A DNA stretch of 64,000 bases, from the NCBI RefSeq assembly GCF_029360585.1, contig NZ_JAQZSJ010000004.1, positions 124,001 through 188,000 of the forward strand, written 5' to 3'. The position numbers and the translations under genes were made by a program. Source of the stretch: Cohnella caldifontis (GTDB lineage: Bacteria; Bacillota; Bacilli; Paenibacillales; Paenibacillaceae). Under the pieces are notes generated by a model. It was not told the origin of the DNA, made no database searches, and saw only the letters and a list, made by a program, of their open reading frames with translations. Positions 33,665 to 41,651 of this stretch are shown here, piece after piece; the stretch's first letter is position 1, and each line of letters opens with the position of its first letter.

Positions 33665-35206
33665 AGACAATACGGTTTGGTGCGCCCGGTATTGGATCGT
33701 GTCCCGGCTTCTTTCGGTTTCGACGAGCGCGAAGCTCTTCAATTGTTCCAGCGCGGCATGAAATCGCCTGGCGTCCAAACCGGCAATCTTCGACCAGCTT
33801 TCTTCGACCGGGGACTTGTCGAAAAAACCGAGCGTCTGCCATAGCCGCTTGGCGTCTTCGCTGCAGCGCTCCCAGCTTCTTCCGAACAAATAATTAAAGA
33901 GCGTGGATAAAGAATAACTCGCCTTTTCGATCTCTCCGACGAGCTGTTTCGGAGATAGATCGTCGTCGATCATATACGCGACGCTGAGCGAGATCGCTTT
34001 GGGATTGCCGGCGGTTGCCGCGATGAGCTGCAGCAAAACTTCCGTTTTTTCTTCGAGCAAATCCTTCAACCTTTGTTTCTTGACGGGCAAATTGCTTAGG
34101 TTCCAATGATGGGTGACTTCTTTATGTAAATATTCCAACGCCTCGGCGTCCTTCAGTCCGACCAGCGTGATGATGTCCATGTCCCGGATGGAAAGGGCAT
34201 GCACCGTACTCGGGTTTTCCCGAGCCGTCATCAACACCTTGATCCCTTGAGGCATGTTGGCCACGAACTCATAGATTTCCGCTTCCGCCGTATCCAAGCT
34301 GTCGATAATCAGAAAGACCGGGAGTTGAATCGCGGCGGCCGCAAGCGCGTTTCGAACGACCAGGCGTTTTTCGATAAGGGATTTTTCCAGCAATTCGACT
34401 CGGCCGAGCTGGTAAGCGATCGTGTCCAAAAAGTCGCTGAACGTGAGCTGCTTGGGTTCTGCGCTGATCCAAATCACGTATGAAAAAACCGGCCACTTGA
34501 ACTTCCTCGCCACGCCGTGCGAATCGCTGATACAGGCGTAAGCCGTTTCCAATGCGAGTGTCGATTTCCCCATTCCTCCCCAGCCGGTAATCAGGCACAC
34601 GGAAGAGGAAGACCACAGCCATTGGTTGATGGCCTGCAAATCCTGTTCCCGTCCCACGAAGATCTCCAACCACCGCCTGGGCAAATTGTGGCGGTTATCC
34701 TCCGCGAGTTTTTCCGTTGTGTCGGCTCCCTGCCGGGACAATCCATCGAAAGCGCTTTCCGCGACGCTCGGAATCGACTCTTCGGAAGGAGGGCCATACG
34801 TTCCGTCTTCCCGCAAAATTTTCGCTTTTTTAAAGCATGAAGCAAACCACGCGGGCACAGGCGGCTCGATCACCGGTATGGATGTCGCATGCAGGAGGTC
34901 ATTGAACCACCTGGCGTCCATAACGCCTTTTTCCATGATCATCCACAGCAAGCCGAACAATTTGCCGTCTTCGATCCTGCTCGGAATATACCGGTTGCCC
35001 ATTTGTCCCATCCAACTCTTGATCGTATTCGGCGAGATTCCGAGCGGTACGGATATTCGGTCGATATAGGATTCGGAAAACGTTCTTCCCGAAGGGAGCG
35101 CTTCCCTCTTTTTCCTTCTCGTCTTAAACTCGGGATGTTCCCTTAACGCCGAGATGCCTTGAGAAAGCAGAAGGGCGAATTGTTCCCGATCTTCGATTTC
35201 CGCCAT
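33620..35206 (-). CDS. gutR: GutR-like STAND transcription activator (frame interrupted before TPR part)
   Basis: 528 residues from ATG 35206, chosen for AGGAGGGAG upstream. The N-terminal 130 residues look like a DNA-binding domain (IDRISVPLGISPNTIKSWMGQ). A STAND/NB-ARC NTPase follows: Walker A GWGGMGKST at about 208-216, Walker B FLIIDSLD at about 300-305, TARE sensor segment and AGNPKAIS. TPR repeats continue in another frame (33360-33664). It is divergent to a close GutB homologue, as is GutR of Bacillus subtilis, a glucitol- and ATP-dependent activator. Bacterial NB-ARC/TPR proteins can also be defence proteins, but the neighbour argues for regulation. The frame break may inactivate it. 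Confidence 0.75.
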   Translation of the reverse strand: MAEIEDREQFALLLSQGISALREHPEFKTRRKKREALPSGRTFSESYIDRISVPLGISPNTIKSWMGQMGNRYIPSRIEDGKLFGLLWMIMEKGVMDARWFNDLLHATSIPVIEPPVPAWFASCFKKAKILREDGTYGPPSEESIPSVAESAFDGLSRQGADTTEKLAEDNRHNLPRRWLEIFVGREQDLQAINQWLWSSSSVCLITGWGGMGKSTLALETAYACISDSHGVARKFKWPVFSYVIWISAEPKQLTFSDFLDTIAYQLGRVELLEKSLIEKRLVVRNALAAAAIQLPVFLIIDSLDTAEAEIYEFVANMPQGIKVLMTARENPSTVHALSIRDMDIITLVGLKDAEALEYLHKEVTHHWNLSNLPVKKQRLKDLLEEKTEVLLQLIAATAGNPKAISLSVAYMIDDDLSPKQLVGEIEKASYSLSTLFNYLFGRSWERCSEDAKRLWQTLGFFDKSPVEESWSKIAGLDARRFHAALEQLKSFALVETERSRDTIQYRAHQTVLSYGEKRLTLISEWRM

Positions 35207-35237
35207 GGTGTACTCCCTCCTTTTCATGTTCAAACCA

Positions 35238-35252
35238 TACAGCGGCTCTGTA
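35238..35252. promoter_or_regulatory. Palindrome TACAG-N5-CTGTA in the gutR-gutB gap
   Basis: Perfect 5-bp arms (35238-35242 and 35248-35252), centred at 35245, 63 bp before the predicted gutB transcription start and 32 bp before the gutR start codon. Same arms and spacing as the site upstream of the ABC operon. Confidence 0.6.
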
Positions 35253-35294
35253 CAAAACGACAGCCCGAAAAGATAGATAGGAATGCCCTAAGTA

Positions 35295-35300
35295 TATACA
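35295..35300 (+). promoter_or_regulatory. Candidate -10 of gutB
   Basis: TATACA inside AGTATATACAAT, about 100 bp before the TTG start, with no clear -35 hexamer. This fits an activated promoter. Confidence 0.4.
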
Positions 35301-35399
35301 ATCGCATTTGAAAATGAAAAGAAGCCCAGGCATGGAATGAAGTCAAGGACACCGGCCTATCATGTTATTTTGCAAGCTGAAGGAAGGGAATGGAACACG

Positions 35400-36476
35400 T
35401 TGACCACGAATTTGCCCCATACGATGAAAGCGGCCGTCATGCACAGAACACGGGAAATTCAACTGGAAGAGCTCCCGGTTCCCGGCATTCGGTCGAACGA
35501 AGTGCTGATCAAGGTCGTCGCCGTCGGCGTCTGCGGTTCGGACCTGCATTATTACGCGCATGGCCGAATCGGAAAATACGTCGTGGACAAGCCGTTCATT
35601 TTGGGCCATGAATGCTCGGGGGATATCGCGGCCGTTGGATCGAACGTCCGACGTTTAAAAGTTGGCGATCGAGTGGCCGTGGAACCGGGGGTAACCTGCG
35701 GTTATTGCGACGCGTGCAAAAAAGGCCGATACAACCTATGCCCGGAAGTCGAATTTCTGGCCACGCCGCCTTTTGACGGGGCATTCACGCAATATATCAA
35801 AGTGCGGCAAGACTTTGTCTTCAAAATTCCCGACTCGATGTCGTATGAAGAAGCCGCGCTTATCGAACCTTTCTCGGTCGGCATCCATGCCGCCGTGCGA
35901 ACCCGCCTTCAGCCGGACTCCGCCATCGCCATCGTAGGCATGGGACCGGTCGGATTGTTGGCGATCGCGGCGGCCAAAGCATACGGGGCTTCCACGATCA
36001 TCGCCGCCGATCTCGAGCCTTTGCGGCTCGAAGCGGCACATCGCATGGGTGCCACCCACGTCATCAATATCCGGGAGCAGGACCCCGTCAAGGGAATCCT
36101 TCGCATCACGGGGGACAAAGGCGTCGACGTCGCGTGGGAAACCGCCGGCAATCCCGCGGCACTGCAAGCCGCATTGCTTTCCCTTCGCCGGGGAGGCAAA
36201 CTGGCGATCGTCGGGTTGCCTGCCCAAGAGGGAATCTCCCTGAACGTGCCGTTCATGGTGGATCATGAAGTAGACCTATACGGAGTCTTCCGCTATGCCA
36301 ATACCTATCCGAAAGGAATCCATTTTTTATCCTCCGGAATCGTGGACACCAGCATCCTGATTACCGACCGATATCCGTTGGAACGAACGCAAGAGGCGAT
36401 GGAACGCGCGCTCAACCATAAAAGCGAGTGCCTGAAAGTGGTTGTCTACCCGAACGGATTGACCGTCTCTGGCTGA
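35400..36476 (+). CDS. gutB: Sorbitol (glucitol) dehydrogenase GutB
   Basis: 358 residues from TTG 35400. That start gives a product whose beginning (MTTNLPHTMKAAVM) lines up with the known Bacillus GutB N-terminus, while the frame is open to 35337. Catalytic zinc GVCGSDLHYY and GHECSG, structural cysteines in CGYCDACKKGRYNLC, and NAD-binding GMGPVGL are present. It oxidises sorbitol to fructose with NAD. It is divergent from gutR with a 193-bp gap. No transporter gene follows it; the palindrome shared with the ABC operon suggests that operon supplies the substrate. Confidence 0.93.
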   Translation: MTTNLPHTMKAAVMHRTREIQLEELPVPGIRSNEVLIKVVAVGVCGSDLHYYAHGRIGKYVVDKPFILGHECSGDIAAVGSNVRRLKVGDRVAVEPGVTCGYCDACKKGRYNLCPEVEFLATPPFDGAFTQYIKVRQDFVFKIPDSMSYEEAALIEPFSVGIHAAVRTRLQPDSAIAIVGMGPVGLLAIAAAKAYGASTIIAADLEPLRLEAAHRMGATHVINIREQDPVKGILRITGDKGVDVAWETAGNPAALQAALLSLRRGGKLAIVGLPAQEGISLNVPFMVDHEVDLYGVFRYANTYPKGIHFLSSGIVDTSILITDRYPLERTQEAMERALNHKSECLKVVVYPNGLTVSG

Positions 36477-36549
36477 AACCAATGACCGTAGAACCGTCCG
36501 GTTTACAGGTCCCGAGCCGGGTAAGCAGGCCTCGAACTTCTGGCTCGCC

Positions 36550-36583
36550 TGAAAAAACGAAGACCGCCAGAAGAGGCGGTCGC
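36550..36583 (-). terminator. Terminator downstream of the C45 hydrolase gene
   Basis: Stem GACCGCC (36562-36568) with GGCGGTC (36575-36581), then on the minus strand TTCGTTTTTTC. Lies right after the stop codon at 36591. Confidence 0.8.
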
Positions 36584-36590
36584 GAGAGCA

Positions 36591-37589
36591 TTACACCGAA
36601 AATTCCTTGTATTCGTTCCTGCAGGGAGCGCCGAGCGAGTAAGCGATCCGCCCTTGGCTCAAGTCGGCCAGGCAAGACCAGAACGTGGCCAATCCGTCTT
36701 GATGGCCGCATACGGGGGCTTCATGGTCCGAAAATACCCGCTTCAGCGCTTCCAGCGGATCCTGCGAAGCATCGGCTTGATGCCGCAGGGCATGCTCCTC
36801 GAGCTTCCCGTATCGGGCAACCGAATTCGGCCACTCGCTCGCGTAGGAAGCCATGGACGGGTGCTTGAAATGGTTGGTGACGATCAAATAATCCCCGTCC
36901 ATCCGCCGAACCGCCCGGCGTTCGGGATGAACCTCCGCGACGATCGCCTGACTGGGATCCGCCGCGAAATAGCTTTTCGCTTCTTTCGCCGGCAGGCTGA
37001 GCAACGCTTCCTCGGCTTCGCGGACGTCCGAGCATTTCTCCAGCAAATAGCGGACGATCAGATGGAAGCTCATGCCGGGCCGCGGCGCCGGATCCGGGTG
37101 GGGCCCCGCTCCGTTGAAGCTGACGAACAGCCCTTTCTCGTTCATCCCGTCGAACCTGCCGCCGACCAGCCCTTCGTGCATGCCGACATGAGCCCAGCCC
37201 CGCTTCGGCCTGGTCACGATGAGATGCCGGCGATTCTCCCAATAGAAATAATCGTAATTCCTGCCGACGCAGATGCCCGACTCCGTCCGCAGCGCCATCG
37301 CGCTGCAGCCCCCGGTCACCCCCAGGGTGTAGTGCCACAGGAGCCGTTCCTCGGCAATCCCGAGGCCGTCGGCGTAACCTTGGAACTCTTCGACGATTTC
37401 CGGATAAAGCGCATAGACCGCTTCCCGGCAACTTTCCGCGTAACGGATCTGCCGTTCATTGAGCGGCTCCGCGGGCAAAATTGCGGTTCCGGCCTGCGAC
37501 GCGGTCATTCGGCCGATCTCGCGGTGCGAACCCGCCGCTTCGAAAATCCGGTAATCCGCTCGGCGCTCCTCTTGCAGATTGATCTCCAT
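36591..37589 (-). CDS. C45-family autoproteolytic acyltransferase/hydrolase
   Basis: 332 residues of the peptidase C45 (acyl-CoA:6-aminopenicillanate acyltransferase-like) family. Cys95 in VTGGCSAM is the N-terminal nucleophile revealed by self-cleavage. RNYDYFYW, GHVGMHEG-like and FDGMNEKGLFVSFN match the Ntn-hydrolase core. Substrate unknown; amides and N-acyl compounds are typical. It starts 1 bp after the stop of an AraC/GyrI-like regulator, which probably controls it. Confidence 0.83.
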   Translation of the reverse strand: MEINLQEERRADYRIFEAAGSHREIGRMTASQAGTAILPAEPLNERQIRYAESCREAVYALYPEIVEEFQGYADGLGIAEERLLWHYTLGVTGGCSAMALRTESGICVGRNYDYFYWENRRHLIVTRPKRGWAHVGMHEGLVGGRFDGMNEKGLFVSFNGAGPHPDPAPRPGMSFHLIVRYLLEKCSDVREAEEALLSLPAKEAKSYFAADPSQAIVAEVHPERRAVRRMDGDYLIVTNHFKHPSMASYASEWPNSVARYGKLEEHALRHQADASQDPLEALKRVFSDHEAPVCGHQDGLATFWSCLADLSQGRIAYSLGAPCRNEYKEFSV

Positions 37590-37590
37590 A

Positions 37591-38496
37591 TTAGCTATTC
37601 CTCGGTTTGACGGGGATGTAGATCTCCATCTGCTGCGTGCCGTCGGTCTCGGGATTGGCGCGCTCGTCGTACCATTCGAATTCCGCCAAGCCGGCGTGCT
37701 CGTACCCGGAGTGCGGGAACCACTGGTCGAAAATCAATCTCCACGTTTCCTGAATGGTAGGCGAGAAATCCTTCGGCGGCACCTTCGGCGTCGTAAACAC
37801 GGCGTAAGCGGCGCCCGGAAACTCCCGGCAAACCAGATCGGACGGAACGTTGTCGAAATGCTCCGCCTCCCTCCCGATCAAATACGTAAAGCGGCACGTT
37901 TCCATGTTGAAGTCGGTGCAGATGCCGAGATTGACCGGATGCTCCCGCTCGACCGCGTTCGGAATGCGGTCTCCCCGCCGGTTCAACAGATAGTCCTGCC
38001 AGAAGGCCGGGATTTCCCGATGATTTTGACCGTCTTCGGACGTCGTTTCGAGCGCGTACCCGATCACTTTGAAAGCCGGTTTGTCGACGATGCGATATTC
38101 CATGCGAATGCCTCCCAAATAAGGATTGTACCTGCGCGTGAGAACGTCGGCTTTCGGATAGGAGGGCGCGCGAATGCCCCGCCTGCGGTACTCTCCCGGC
38201 GTCATGCCGAACATTCTCTTGAAAGCCCGGGTGAACGTTTCATGGGTCTGAAACCCGTGATCCAGCGCGACGTCGACGATTCTCCGCTCCGGATCCGCCA
38301 CGTGCGCCGCCGCTTTCGCCAGCCTCCTTTTCCGGACGTACTCCATGACCGGATCTCCCACCATGGATTGGAAGACCCGATGGTAATGGAATTCGGAAAA
38401 GCCCGCGAGTTCGGCCAGCTCCCGCAGCATCAGCGGCTCGTCCAAGTGCGTCTCGATAAATTCGATCGTCTTCTGGATGCGCAGGTGGTAACCCAT
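37591..38496 (-). CDS. AraC-family regulator with GyrI-like effector domain
   Basis: 301 residues from ATG 38496, chosen for GGGGAG 10 bp upstream. Residues 1-105 are an AraC DNA-binding domain (LRELAELAGFSEFHYHRVFQ and HGFQTHETFTRAFKRMFG) at the N-terminus, and the C-terminal 150 residues are a GyrI-like small-molecule-binding domain (Rob/BmrR type). It precedes the C45 hydrolase by 1 bp, so it likely controls that operon in response to a hydrophobic ligand. Confidence 0.88.
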   Translation of the reverse strand: MGYHLRIQKTIEFIETHLDEPLMLRELAELAGFSEFHYHRVFQSMVGDPVMEYVRKRRLAKAAAHVADPERRIVDVALDHGFQTHETFTRAFKRMFGMTPGEYRRRGIRAPSYPKADVLTRRYNPYLGGIRMEYRIVDKPAFKVIGYALETTSEDGQNHREIPAFWQDYLLNRRGDRIPNAVEREHPVNLGICTDFNMETCRFTYLIGREAEHFDNVPSDLVCREFPGAAYAVFTTPKVPPKDFSPTIQETWRLIFDQWFPHSGYEHAGLAEFEWYDERANPETDGTQQMEIYIPVKPRNS

Positions 38497-38740
38497 TTCC
38501 ACAGCTCCCCGTCGGCTTCTTGTTCCCAATGTAACATGGGAGGCCCGGCCCTTCTTGACGTTTTTTGCTGCCGCCGGAAACCGGCGGCAGCGCCGTGTAT
38601 CCCGGAGGATGTACCGGCCCAACAAGATTCAGCTTCGCCGGCTCGCAACTTCTCCGTTTGGGGACCCGAAACGGCATGTGGCGGGTGCGGAGCTGGATCC
38701 GGATATCTACAATATAGCAGTCGGAAGTAAAAAAAAGGGA

Positions 38741-38769
38741 TTGACGAGAAACAAATTTTGCCATAAAAT
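38741..38769 (+). promoter_or_regulatory. SigA-type promoter of the hydrolase-tetR operon
   Basis: -35 TTGACG (38741-38746), 17-bp spacer, -10 TAAAAT (38764-38769). Confidence 0.85.
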
Positions 38770-38773
38770 TTCG

Positions 38774-38792
38774 ATTGAACAGTTCAGTCAAT
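38774..38792. promoter_or_regulatory. Probable TetR operator
   Basis: Palindrome TGAACAGTTCA (38776-38786) within ATTGAACAGTTCAGTCAAT. It covers the predicted transcription start, so the TetR protein encoded as second gene could block its own operon. TTGAC-TGAACNGTTCA-GTCAA-like sites are common for this family. Confidence 0.65.
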
Positions 38793-38809
38793 GATATGGA
38801 GGGTGTGCA

Positions 38810-39655
38810 ATGACAGTTGGCAAAACCGAGAACGCAATTCCGATTAAGGCTTCCACGGTGCGATCGAAGGACGGCACGGTCATTGGCTACAAAAGCATGG
38901 GGAACGGGCCCGGCGTGATCATCCTTCCCGGGCTTCTCAGCAGGTCCGATGATTTTGCCCAATTCGCGCAAGAAATGGCAGACACCTTTACGGTGCACGT
39001 TATCGATCGTCGGGGCCGCGGGCAAAGCGGGCCGCAAGGCAGCGAATACTCCATTCGCAAGGAATGCGAGGACTTGACGGCCGTGCAGGAAGAGACGGGC
39101 GCCGACTATCTTTTCGGTCACAGCTACGGTGGGCTCGTTGCCTTGGAAACGGCGAGAATGAACGACCGATTCACGAAAATCGCGCTCTATGAACCCGGTG
39201 TTTCCGTCAATCATTCCATTCCGATCACGTGGTTGCCGCCGTTCGAGGCAGCGTTGAACGAAGAAGACACGCTAAAGGCTTTCGCGATATTCGTAAGGGC
39301 AACCGCGCCGGTAAAATCAGCCAGGTACGCGCCTTTATGGTATCTGAAATTTTTCCTTCGCATGATGCGCAGCCATTGGGGGGATAAGGCAAGTTTGCTG
39401 CGTGAGATGGCGTCCGAGTATAAAGAAATCGGACGACATGATTCCGGTTACGCGAATTACGGTTCCATTGGCGCATCTACGCTATTAATGCGAGGGGGCA
39501 AAAGCAAAGAGGCGGTGGCAACCATAGAGGCGCTTGAACGGACGCTCCCCCATCATGCGACGCTGGTTTTGCCGAAATTCGGCCACATGGCTCCGCTGAA
39601 TGGACACAAGCCATCCGGGGTGGTACAACAGGTGAAGCGATATTTCCTTAACTAG
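38810..39655 (+). CDS. Alpha/beta hydrolase, paired with TetR regulator
   Basis: 281 residues with GHSYG nucleophile elbow at 103-107 (Ser105), IDRRGRGQSG, and a C-terminal FGHMAPL histidine. Cytoplasmic, no signal. Starts 41 bp after the promoter -10 with GGAGGGTG upstream. A TetR gene follows 11 bp later, so the hydrolase is probably induced by a compound the regulator senses, perhaps its own substrate. Confidence 0.87.
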   Translation: MTVGKTENAIPIKASTVRSKDGTVIGYKSMGNGPGVIILPGLLSRSDDFAQFAQEMADTFTVHVIDRRGRGQSGPQGSEYSIRKECEDLTAVQEETGADYLFGHSYGGLVALETARMNDRFTKIALYEPGVSVNHSIPITWLPPFEAALNEEDTLKAFAIFVRATAPVKSARYAPLWYLKFFLRMMRSHWGDKASLLREMASEYKEIGRHDSGYANYGSIGASTLLMRGGKSKEAVATIEALERTLPHHATLVLPKFGHMAPLNGHKPSGVVQQVKRYFLN

Positions 39656-39666
39656 GAGGAGTACCC

Positions 39667-40260
39667 TTGTCACCTCTGCAGAAAGAACAACTGAGCCTGA
39701 TTCGGGACGAACGCAAAGATCAGATCATGCGGGCCGCGCTTAAGGTTTTTGCCCGCCGCGGAGTCGCCGGAACGAAAATCAGCATGATCGTCGCGGAAGC
39801 GGGAGTCAGCCAAGGGCTTTTCTACCACTATTTCAAGTCGAAAGACGAAGCGCTGATCGCCCTGGTGCAAGAAGCGATGGACATTTCCTATACGGCGACG
39901 AAAAGCCTTCGGGAGATGCCGGTTGCCCCGCTGGAGAAAATCAGATTTTTGACTCAATCCATCTTGGACGATGAGGGGAAGTACTACTTTCTGTTGATTT
40001 ATCAAGCGCGCATGGCGGAAGATGTGCCGGTTCAGGTCAAAGAGCTTTTTTCCCGGTTCACCATGAAATCATATGTCGATCTGTTGCGACCGGTCTTCGA
40101 GGAAGGACAACGTGCCGGCGATATCGCGGCGGGAGATTTGGACGAAATGATTTCCTGTTATTTTACGATTCTCTCGGGCGTGATGGTCGTGAACGCTAAG
40201 GGGGACGGCGACTATCGGATTCCGCAAGTCGATATGATCATGCGTCTTTTCGTCCGATAA
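39667..40260 (+). CDS. TetR-family transcriptional regulator
   Basis: 197 residues from TTG 39667 with AGGAGGAG at 39654-39661. N-terminal helix-turn-helix: IMRAALKVFARRGVAGTK, SMIVAEAGVSQGLFYHYFKSKDEAL. The C-terminal ligand-binding helices are typical of TetR (AefR-like). It is co-transcribed with the hydrolase and likely represses the operon through the palindrome at 38774-38792. Confidence 0.92.
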   Translation: MSPLQKEQLSLIRDERKDQIMRAALKVFARRGVAGTKISMIVAEAGVSQGLFYHYFKSKDEALIALVQEAMDISYTATKSLREMPVAPLEKIRFLTQSILDDEGKYYFLLIYQARMAEDVPVQVKELFSRFTMKSYVDLLRPVFEEGQRAGDIAAGDLDEMISCYFTILSGVMVVNAKGDGDYRIPQVDMIMRLFVR

Positions 40261-40267
40261 GAAGCGC

Positions 40268-40798
40268 TTGCCGGAAGGAGAAAGGAGGAATCTTCTGCTT
40301 ACTCACGCCCATGCCATCCGATTGCGGAAAACGGAACTCTCCGAATTGGAGTTCGTGCTCGCGACCGAGACGGACAAATCGAACGCCTCCTATATCGGAC
40401 AATGGTCAATTGAGCAACATACCGACAGTTTATCCAACGAGGATATCGCTCATTTTATCATAGAGAACGCCCAGGGCGACCGCGTCGGTTACGTGATCTT
40501 AACGGGACTCAAGGATCCTCATAAAGCCGTTTGCATGAAGCGTATCGCGAATCGGATCAAGGATCGCGGGTACGGAAAAGCAACCATGAAGCAACTGCTG
40601 AATTGGGTCTTCGAATCAACCGACGCGCATCGCGTGTGGCTGCATGTCAAAGATTATAATCAACGGGCGCGCCATGTTTATGAATCGGCGGGCTTTGTGA
40701 CGGAAGGTTTGCTGAGAGAAAGTTACCTTTACGAATCGAAATTCGAATCGATTGTGGTCATGTCGGTTCTTAGAACGGAGTATCGAGCTCCTCTTTAA
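40268..40798 (+). CDS. GNAT-family N-acetyltransferase
   Basis: Up to 176 residues. The acetyl-CoA motif is IANRIKDRGYGKATMKQLL (RGYGKA), and the HVKDYNQRARHVYESAGF block is the usual C-terminal GNAT signature of RimJ/RimL-type enzymes. The start is unclear: TTG 40268 has a poor site, while CTG 40295 lies 6 bp behind an excellent AAAGGAGG. Substrate unknown. Starts 7 bp after the TetR stop, so probably the third gene of that operon. Confidence 0.88.
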   Translation: MPEGERRNLLLTHAHAIRLRKTELSELEFVLATETDKSNASYIGQWSIEQHTDSLSNEDIAHFIIENAQGDRVGYVILTGLKDPHKAVCMKRIANRIKDRGYGKATMKQLLNWVFESTDAHRVWLHVKDYNQRARHVYESAGFVTEGLLRESYLYESKFESIVVMSVLRTEYRAPL

Positions 40799-40825
40799 CC
40801 ATAAATTGAAGGAGGTTTATCAGAT

Positions 40826-41647
40826 ATGCCGTATGTTGAAGGCGTGGATTCCACGCGTTTGTTTTACAAGGACTGGGGTTCGGGTCAGCCGGTCGTATTC
40901 GTCTCCTCCGTCTATCTGGGAACCGAAATGTGGGAGTACCAGCTTCCTTACCTGGCTTCGCGGGGGATGCGCTGCATTGCCTACGACCGGCGCGGTCACG
41001 GTCGTTCGGACAGTCCTTGGGATGGCTACGACTATGACACATTGGCCGACGACCTTGCGGCCCTGATCTCGCATCTCGATCTTCGCGACGTCATCCTGGT
41101 CGGTCACTCGATGGGAGGAGGAGAGGTCGTACGTTATTTGACTCGATATGGTTCCGACCGAATCGCCAAAATTGCCCTCATTAGCGCGAGCGCGCCATTC
41201 CCGATGAAGACGGAGGATAATCCCGACGGTATCGAATTGGACCTTTTCCTCAAAGGCCTTGAAATCATGAATCAGGACCGTCCAAAATGGTTGGCCGAGA
41301 ACGCTGCTCCGTTCTTTGCCCTCGATGTGCCGGAGAACAACGTCTCGCCGGAGATGGTCCATTGGCTGGTCCAGGTGTGCCTGCAGTGTTCTCCTCGAGC
41401 AATGGATGCGTGCAATCATACGTTCTTTACGACGGACCTGCGTCAAGAAATGCGACGGATCTCGGTTCCCGCTTTGATCATTCACGGCGACCGCGACGTA
41501 TCCGCACCGTTCGAACTGTGCGGGATCAAGTCCGCTCAGCTCGTGCCGAACAATCGGTTCATCGTCTACGAGGATGCGGCACACGGTTTGTTCGTCACGC
41601 ACGCGGATCGATTGAACGCCGACCTTCTGGCCTTCGCCAACGAGTAG
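40826..41647 (+). CDS. Alpha/beta hydrolase (non-haem chloroperoxidase/arylesterase-like)
   Basis: 273 residues with GHSMG at 93-97 (Ser95), YDRRGHGRSD at 53-62, Asp in HGDRDVSAP, and a C-terminal DAAHGLF histidine: a complete catalytic triad. It matches the cofactor-free haloperoxidase/arylesterase group. Cytoplasmic. It has GGAGG before its ATG and follows the GNAT gene by 27 bp on the same strand, so it may be read with that operon. Confidence 0.88.
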   Translation: MPYVEGVDSTRLFYKDWGSGQPVVFVSSVYLGTEMWEYQLPYLASRGMRCIAYDRRGHGRSDSPWDGYDYDTLADDLAALISHLDLRDVILVGHSMGGGEVVRYLTRYGSDRIAKIALISASAPFPMKTEDNPDGIELDLFLKGLEIMNQDRPKWLAENAAPFFALDVPENNVSPEMVHWLVQVCLQCSPRAMDACNHTFFTTDLRQEMRRISVPALIIHGDRDVSAPFELCGIKSAQLVPNNRFIVYEDAAHGLFVTHADRLNADLLAFANE

Positions 41648-41651
41648 GGGC

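Larger units (their letters stand above)
38497..38809. other. Divergent promoter region between AraC and hydrolase/TetR genes
   Basis: 313 bp without a gene. It holds a perfect 11-bp inverted repeat at 38567-38591 (GCTGCCGCCGG, loop AAA), a strong promoter and an operator-like palindrome just before the hydrolase start. The hairpin has a T-run only on its 5' plus-strand side, so it is not a normal terminator. Confidence 0.6.

Noticed and set aside
33620-35206. Antiphage NLR-like (Avs-type) defence protein
   Set aside because: STAND plus TPR architecture fits, but the divergent gutB, the DNA-binding-like N-terminus and shared operator sites support a GutR activator.
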